A program made the translations under genes and the position numbers. Positions 6,525 to 8,960 of a stretch of DNA of 8,960 bases are shown here, piece after piece (position 1 is the stretch's first letter; each line of letters begins with the position of its first letter). The notes under the pieces were generated by a model. It was not told where the DNA came from, did no database searches, and worked only from the letters and a program-made list of their open reading frames with translations. Source of the stretch: UMGS1851 sp900555605 (lineage in GTDB: Bacteria > Bacillota > Clostridia > UBA1212 > UBA1255); assembly GCA_902472555.1 (NCBI GenBank), contig CABROF010000104.1:1-8960 (forward strand), in the 5' to 3' direction.

Positions 6525-7094
6525 TCAGAATGTACTTACATTCTCCAGCTCTGTTTCTGGTGCATTGCAGCAACCGCTGTCTTCCGCTTCACATGCTGCA
6601 GTTGATTCTGTTTTTATATCTGATTGTTCTTGCGAAGCTGTGTTCTCCTGCGGTGCAGCGGCTGTTTCCGGAGTACTGCCGGCAGACGATAAGGCCTGAT
6701 ACGGCGCCGGTCCATTTGCTTGCTGTGATTGCGGCCTTTGCTGCAGTGCATACGTCTCCGGTTCCGGATAGGCCCCCTGTATGTTCTGATGGTTTTGTAC
6801 ATTCATTCCGCGAGATTGATTCTGCATTTGCTGCTGTCCGTTTTGTCCGCTGCCGGCAGGCGGGTCTACCAGCATGAGATCTAAGCCTGCCATTACATCC
6901 TGCAGCGCTTTCAGCTCCGTTCTGCTCAGGCTGACGCCTTTTGCCATATTATGCTTATCCGGCGACCATTCCCGGATATCAAACTTATACGGTCCGTCAT
7001 TCCAGCTTACAATATTAACTTCTTTTGACCACCCCCTTTTTGTTCTGCTCAAAACCGTAAGATGCCGTTTGATTGAAAACTTAAAATCACCCAT
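6525..7094 (-). CDS. YdbC/PC4-like ssDNA-binding protein with long Gln-rich tail
   Basis: Residues 1 to about 72 are a bacterial YdbC-type PC4 (p15 coactivator, PF02229) domain. This is shown by FKFSIKRHLTVLS (4-16), GWSKEVNIVSWNDGPYKFDI (21-40), REWSPDKHNMAKGVSLSRTE (41-60) and the following amphipathic helix (LKALQDVM). YdbC homologues are dimers that bind single-stranded DNA, with proposed roles in replication, repair or transcription. Typical family members have about 70-80 residues; this one has 189. From about residue 77 the chain becomes low-complexity: Q/N-rich (GQNGQQQMQNQ at 83-93, then QQRPQSQQANG at 118-128), then A/S/T/E-rich, ending acidic (ETELENVSTF). The layout recalls the disordered linker and acidic tip of SSB, but the last residues are TF rather than the SSB PF; that parallel is inference. 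The start is fixed by AAAGGAGG 6 nt upstream of ATG (7092-7094). It is a single-gene unit with its own consensus promoter. Confidence 0.9.
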   Translation of the reverse strand: MGDFKFSIKRHLTVLSRTKRGWSKEVNIVSWNDGPYKFDIREWSPDKHNMAKGVSLSRTELKALQDVMAGLDLMLVDPPAGSGQNGQQQMQNQSRGMNVQNHQNIQGAYPEPETYALQQRPQSQQANGPAPYQALSSAGSTPETAAAPQENTASQEQSDIKTESTAACEAEDSGCCNAPETELENVSTF

Positions 7095-7179
7095 GAATTC
7101 CCTCCTTTAATCGCAGAAAGTAAGCAAATAAATAAGTAAATAAATTGATTTACACCTCTTTTCTTCTTTATTTGTAAAT
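7095..7179 (-). promoter_or_regulatory. AT-rich leader of the YdbC gene with tetranucleotide repeat
   Basis: The leader is almost free of G and C apart from the ribosome binding site at 7101-7108. On the plus strand, 7117-7144 reads as seven degenerate 4-nt units (mostly TAAA or TAAG, with AAAG and CAAA variants). ATTTACA (7148-7154) and TGTAAAT (7173-7179) form an inverted repeat spanning the predicted start site region. An unstructured A/U-rich leader favours ribosome loading; a regulator-binding role for the repeat is possible but unproven. Confidence 0.4.
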
Positions 7180-7208
7180 ATTATACATATTAAACGTGAT
7201 TATGTCAA
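7180..7208 (-). promoter_or_regulatory. Consensus sigma-A promoter of the YdbC gene
   Basis: On the minus strand, a perfect -35 TTGACA (7203-7208) and a perfect -10 TATAAT (7180-7185) are separated by the ideal 17 nt. Transcription should start near 7173, leaving a leader of about 79 nt. This is the best promoter in the window and suggests strong expression unless it is repressed. Confidence 0.85.
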
Positions 7209-7211
7209 CAG

Positions 7212-7237
7212 AGGACTATTTCCCGGGAAATAGTCCT
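7212..7237. terminator. 26-bp perfect palindrome: terminator of the CBM9-like gene or operator
   Basis: The half-site AGGACTATTTCCC is followed immediately by its exact complement, giving a 26-bp perfect palindrome centred at 7224/7225 (Cys-free of mismatches across all 13 pairs). As RNA it folds into an 11-bp stem with a CCGG loop. It lies 26 nt after the stop of the CBM9-like gene and 3 nt upstream of the -35 of the YdbC promoter. No U-tract follows on the minus strand (CTGTTGACA), which weakens the terminator reading and leaves an operator or insulator role open. A weaker repeat (AAGAT...ATCTT, 7241-7256) lies between it and the stop codon. Confidence 0.55.
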
Positions 7238-7263
7238 TCAAAGATCCGGGCATCTTGGCCTGG

Positions 7264-7932
7264 TCACATCAGATCAGAATTTTTCAGCCAATTCAATCTT
7301 CCGAAACAATCAGGACGGTGGAAATCCGGAGCAGCTGCCGTAATCCCATTCCAGGCACCGTAATGCGGAGCCGCAGCTGCATCTGCACATTTATAAAAAT
7401 TGCCTCTGATATATGTAGCTGTCTCGGGTAAGAAGCCAGGACATTTTTTCTGAATAAACGCGTATGGAATCTCATAGGATATCTGCCAGTATCCCTGCCT
7501 TTCAACGGCTTCCGCCGAAGCCCGTACAGAAAAATACGCATTGTCAGGCGCATCATCAAGGGGCGCGCTTGTCTCTCTCGTACCTGCTTCGCTAAAACCG
7601 ATATACAGCACGCCGGCCGGATTGATTTCAAAATTAAAATACGCCGGAGAGACATCAGGCATCGGAGAAAAAAAGAACTCCATGCAGGAATCGGTGTAAA
7701 CCGGACCGTTGCGCATTTTTACCTGCATACGAATGTCTGTTTCATATGCACGCATGACAATATGCAGTCCATTTTCGCTTCGGCAAATCGCAGCCATGGA
7801 CCGCGGACGGTATGTGCCGCCCCAAGGATAAACGGCAATATCGATCCATTTCGGATTTGAAGGCTCGGACACATCATATGCGGCATACCAGAGCTTTGGA
7901 TTTTCAATATACGGGATATCTGTTATTTTCAT
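7264..7932 (-). CDS. Carbohydrate-binding family 9-like (CBM9-like) protein
   Basis: A 222-residue single-domain protein of the CBM9-like beta-sandwich family (DOMON-related). Recognition rests on MAAICRSENGLHIVMRAYE (46-64), GPVYTDSCMEFFFSP (76-90), YFNFEINPAGVLYIGF (98-113), YWQISYEIPYAFI (148-160), YIRGNFYKCAD (174-184), PHYGAWN (189-195) and the terminal PDFHRPDCFGRL (202-213). Family members are often attached to xylanases or occur alone; standalone proteins of this type are common in gut and soil Firmicutes, with ligands rarely known. There is no signal peptide, so it is probably cytoplasmic. The start is chosen at ATG 7930-7932 because AAAGGTG lies 7 nt upstream. A nine-residue longer version starting inside the preceding gene lacks such a site. 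The ribosome binding site overlaps the stop region of the citramalate synthase gene, with a 13-nt gap, so the two are surely co-transcribed. The functional link is not evident. Confidence 0.85.
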   Translation of the reverse strand: MKITDIPYIENPKLWYAAYDVSEPSNPKWIDIAVYPWGGTYRPRSMAAICRSENGLHIVMRAYETDIRMQVKMRNGPVYTDSCMEFFFSPMPDVSPAYFNFEINPAGVLYIGFSEAGTRETSAPLDDAPDNAYFSVRASAEAVERQGYWQISYEIPYAFIQKKCPGFLPETATYIRGNFYKCADAAAAPHYGAWNGITAAAPDFHRPDCFGRLNWLKNSDLM

Positions 7933-7945
7933 ACATTCACACCTT

Positions 7946-8960
7946 TCATTCAGCATCACGCATCAGCATATACTCATATGCATCCACTAATGCATGCCAG
8001 CTGGCTTCAATAATATCGCCGGATACACCCACCGTGCACCATCGCATTTTACCATCCGACGATTCGATAAAGACCCGCACCTTAGACGCAGTCGCCTTGT
8101 TTGAGTCCAAAACACGCACTTTATAGTCAACAAGACGCATGGTCTTGATTTGCGGATAAAAATGGGCCAGTGCTTTGCGCAGTGCACCGTCCAGTGCATC
8201 AACAGGTCCGGTCCCATTCGCAGCAGTAATCTCCTCTTTTTCATCTACCATCACATCCACAATCGCAGAGGCCGTTGCATCTTTTCCCGACGGCGGCTGA
8301 TTTGAGGTGATGACTTTATAGCTTCGCAATTGAAAACATGGCCTATATAAATGAATGGCTTTGCGCACCAGCAGCGAAAAAGAGGCTTCCGCACCTTCAA
8401 ATTGATACCCCTCAAATTCCATGGATTTTAATTTTTCAACGGTTATTGCAGCAGCGGCCTCCTGCTGCTGCGGAGAAAGCTCCGGCAGGATATCCTTTAT
8501 TTTAAAAAGCACTGCGGCTTTTCCGGAAACCTCAGACAGAACCAGCCGGCGGACGCTGCCCACGGATTCCGGATTGATGTGTTCAAAGGTTCCCGGCTGC
8601 TTTACAACCGCATCAATATGCATTCCCGCTTTATGGGAAAAAGCATTCTGCCCCACATAAGGTGCCCGCGGATTGGGCTTTATATTAAAAAGATCAGATA
8701 CTGCATAGCTGTAAGCGGTTAGCTTCCGAAGGCAATTTTCCGGAATGCACGCGTATCCCAACTTTAGCTGCAGATTCGGCACTGCGGTAAAAAAGTCTGT
8801 ATTTCCGCAGCGTTCCCCAATTCCCTTTAATGTCGTATGAACCATCACAGCACCAGCACATACTGCGGTAACAGCATTTGCTTCTGCCATGGCACAGTCA
8901 TTGTGACAATGAATACCGATTTTTATATCCGGACCCAAGGCAGCCGCGGCAGCGGCTGTA
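7946..8960 (-). CDS. cimA: (R)-citramalate synthase, C-terminal part (5' end beyond window)
   Basis: The open frame enters from the right edge and gives 337 visible residues, the C-terminal two-thirds of a protein normally of about 520-540. The enzyme condenses pyruvate with acetyl-CoA to (R)-citramalate, the first step of the threonine-independent route to 2-oxobutyrate and isoleucine. Visible in order are the end of the TIM barrel with the metal-binding IHCHND motif (about 17-21 from the edge), GIGERCGNTDFFTAVPNLQL, the linker region PYVGQNAFSHKAGMH with ESVGSVRRLVLSEVSGK, and a C-terminal LeuA-type regulatory domain (YPQIKTMRLVDYKVRVLD, then VRVFIESSDGKMRWCTVGVS and NIIEASW-like IIEASWHALVD). 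These agree with the CimA (TIGR00977) branch rather than LeuA or homocitrate synthase. The regulatory domain implies feedback by isoleucine in relatives. The first seven visible residues are T followed by six alanines, unusually alanine-rich. The true start is outside the window. Confidence 0.92.
   Translation of the reverse strand, partial: TAAAAAALGPDIKIGIHCHNDCAMAEANAVTAVCAGAVMVHTTLKGIGERCGNTDFFTAVPNLQLKLGYACIPENCLRKLTAYSYAVSDLFNIKPNPRAPYVGQNAFSHKAGMHIDAVVKQPGTFEHINPESVGSVRRLVLSEVSGKAAVLFKIKDILPELSPQQQEAAAAITVEKLKSMEFEGYQFEGAEASFSLLVRKAIHLYRPCFQLRSYKVITSNQPPSGKDATASAIVDVMVDEKEEITAANGTGPVDALDGALRKALAHFYPQIKTMRLVDYKVRVLDSNKATASKVRVFIESSDGKMRWCTVGVSGDIIEASWHALVDAYEYMLMRDAE

Noticed and set aside
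6482..6877. Plus-strand open frame opposite the YdbC tail
   Set aside because: It is the complement of the low-complexity tail-coding region, has no ribosome binding site and shows no recognisable protein family.
7110..7144. Possible short leader peptide before the YdbC gene, with AGAGGTG upstream and a stop at the ribosome binding site
   Set aside because: It would need an ATT start codon, which is very rarely used, and its composition follows directly from the tetranucleotide repeat.
1..8960. CRISPR array, tRNA, insertion sequence, toxin-antitoxin pair, phage or defence system
   Set aside because: No regular spaced repeats, tRNA-like cloverleaf, transposase, terminal repeats or known defence domains were seen; every long coding stretch is assigned to another family.

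Overview
This window looks like ordinary chromosomal DNA from a low-to-moderate GC Firmicute, most likely a member of the Clostridia. The evidence is a DUF951 protein and a YdbC-type PC4-like ssDNA-binding protein (both typical of Firmicutes), strong AGGAGG-like ribosome binding sites, near-consensus sigma-A promoters and a TTG start. There is no plasmid, phage, insertion-sequence, CRISPR, tRNA or rRNA signature, and no gene is clearly broken.

Layout from left to right. Positions 1-1092 (minus) hold an MFS transporter of FucP/TsgA-like aspect whose 3' end lies outside the window. It diverges from a 62-residue DUF951 gene (1250-1438, plus) across a 157-bp region with overlapping promoter elements. 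Next comes a minus-strand unit, transcribed right to left: capF/fnlB-like (4076-5224), capG/fnlC-like (2892-4034), then an FGGY-family sugar kinase (1407-2858). The last 32 nt of the kinase overlap the end of the DUF951 gene, tail to tail. The unit starts at an extended -10 promoter near 5358-5387. This promoter lies back to back with the promoter of a plus-strand calcineurin-like metallophosphoesterase (5502-6392).

A strong hairpin region at 6436-6489 separates the phosphoesterase from the convergent minus-strand YdbC/PC4 gene (6525-7094). That gene carries a long Gln/Asn-rich tail and is driven by a perfect-consensus promoter with a 26-bp perfect palindrome just upstream of the -35. Beyond it, a minus-strand pair made of the 3' part of a citramalate synthase gene (7946-8960, cut by the right edge) and a tightly coupled CBM9-like protein (7264-7932) completes the window.

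How the genes work together: CapF and CapG are the second and third enzymes of the UDP-GlcNAc to UDP-N-acetyl-L-fucosamine route, which supplies a precursor for capsule or other surface glycans. The first enzyme (CapE/FnlA) is not in the window, although it normally sits immediately upstream of capF. An FGGY kinase in the same transcription unit is an unusual partner. Citramalate synthase makes (R)-citramalate from pyruvate and acetyl-CoA for 2-oxobutyrate and isoleucine synthesis. I see no obvious link between it and its CBM9-like neighbour. I found no convincing new defence, mobile or secretion system; the points most worth a second look are the capE-less capF-capG-kinase unit, the tailed PC4 protein and its palindrome-flanked promoter.
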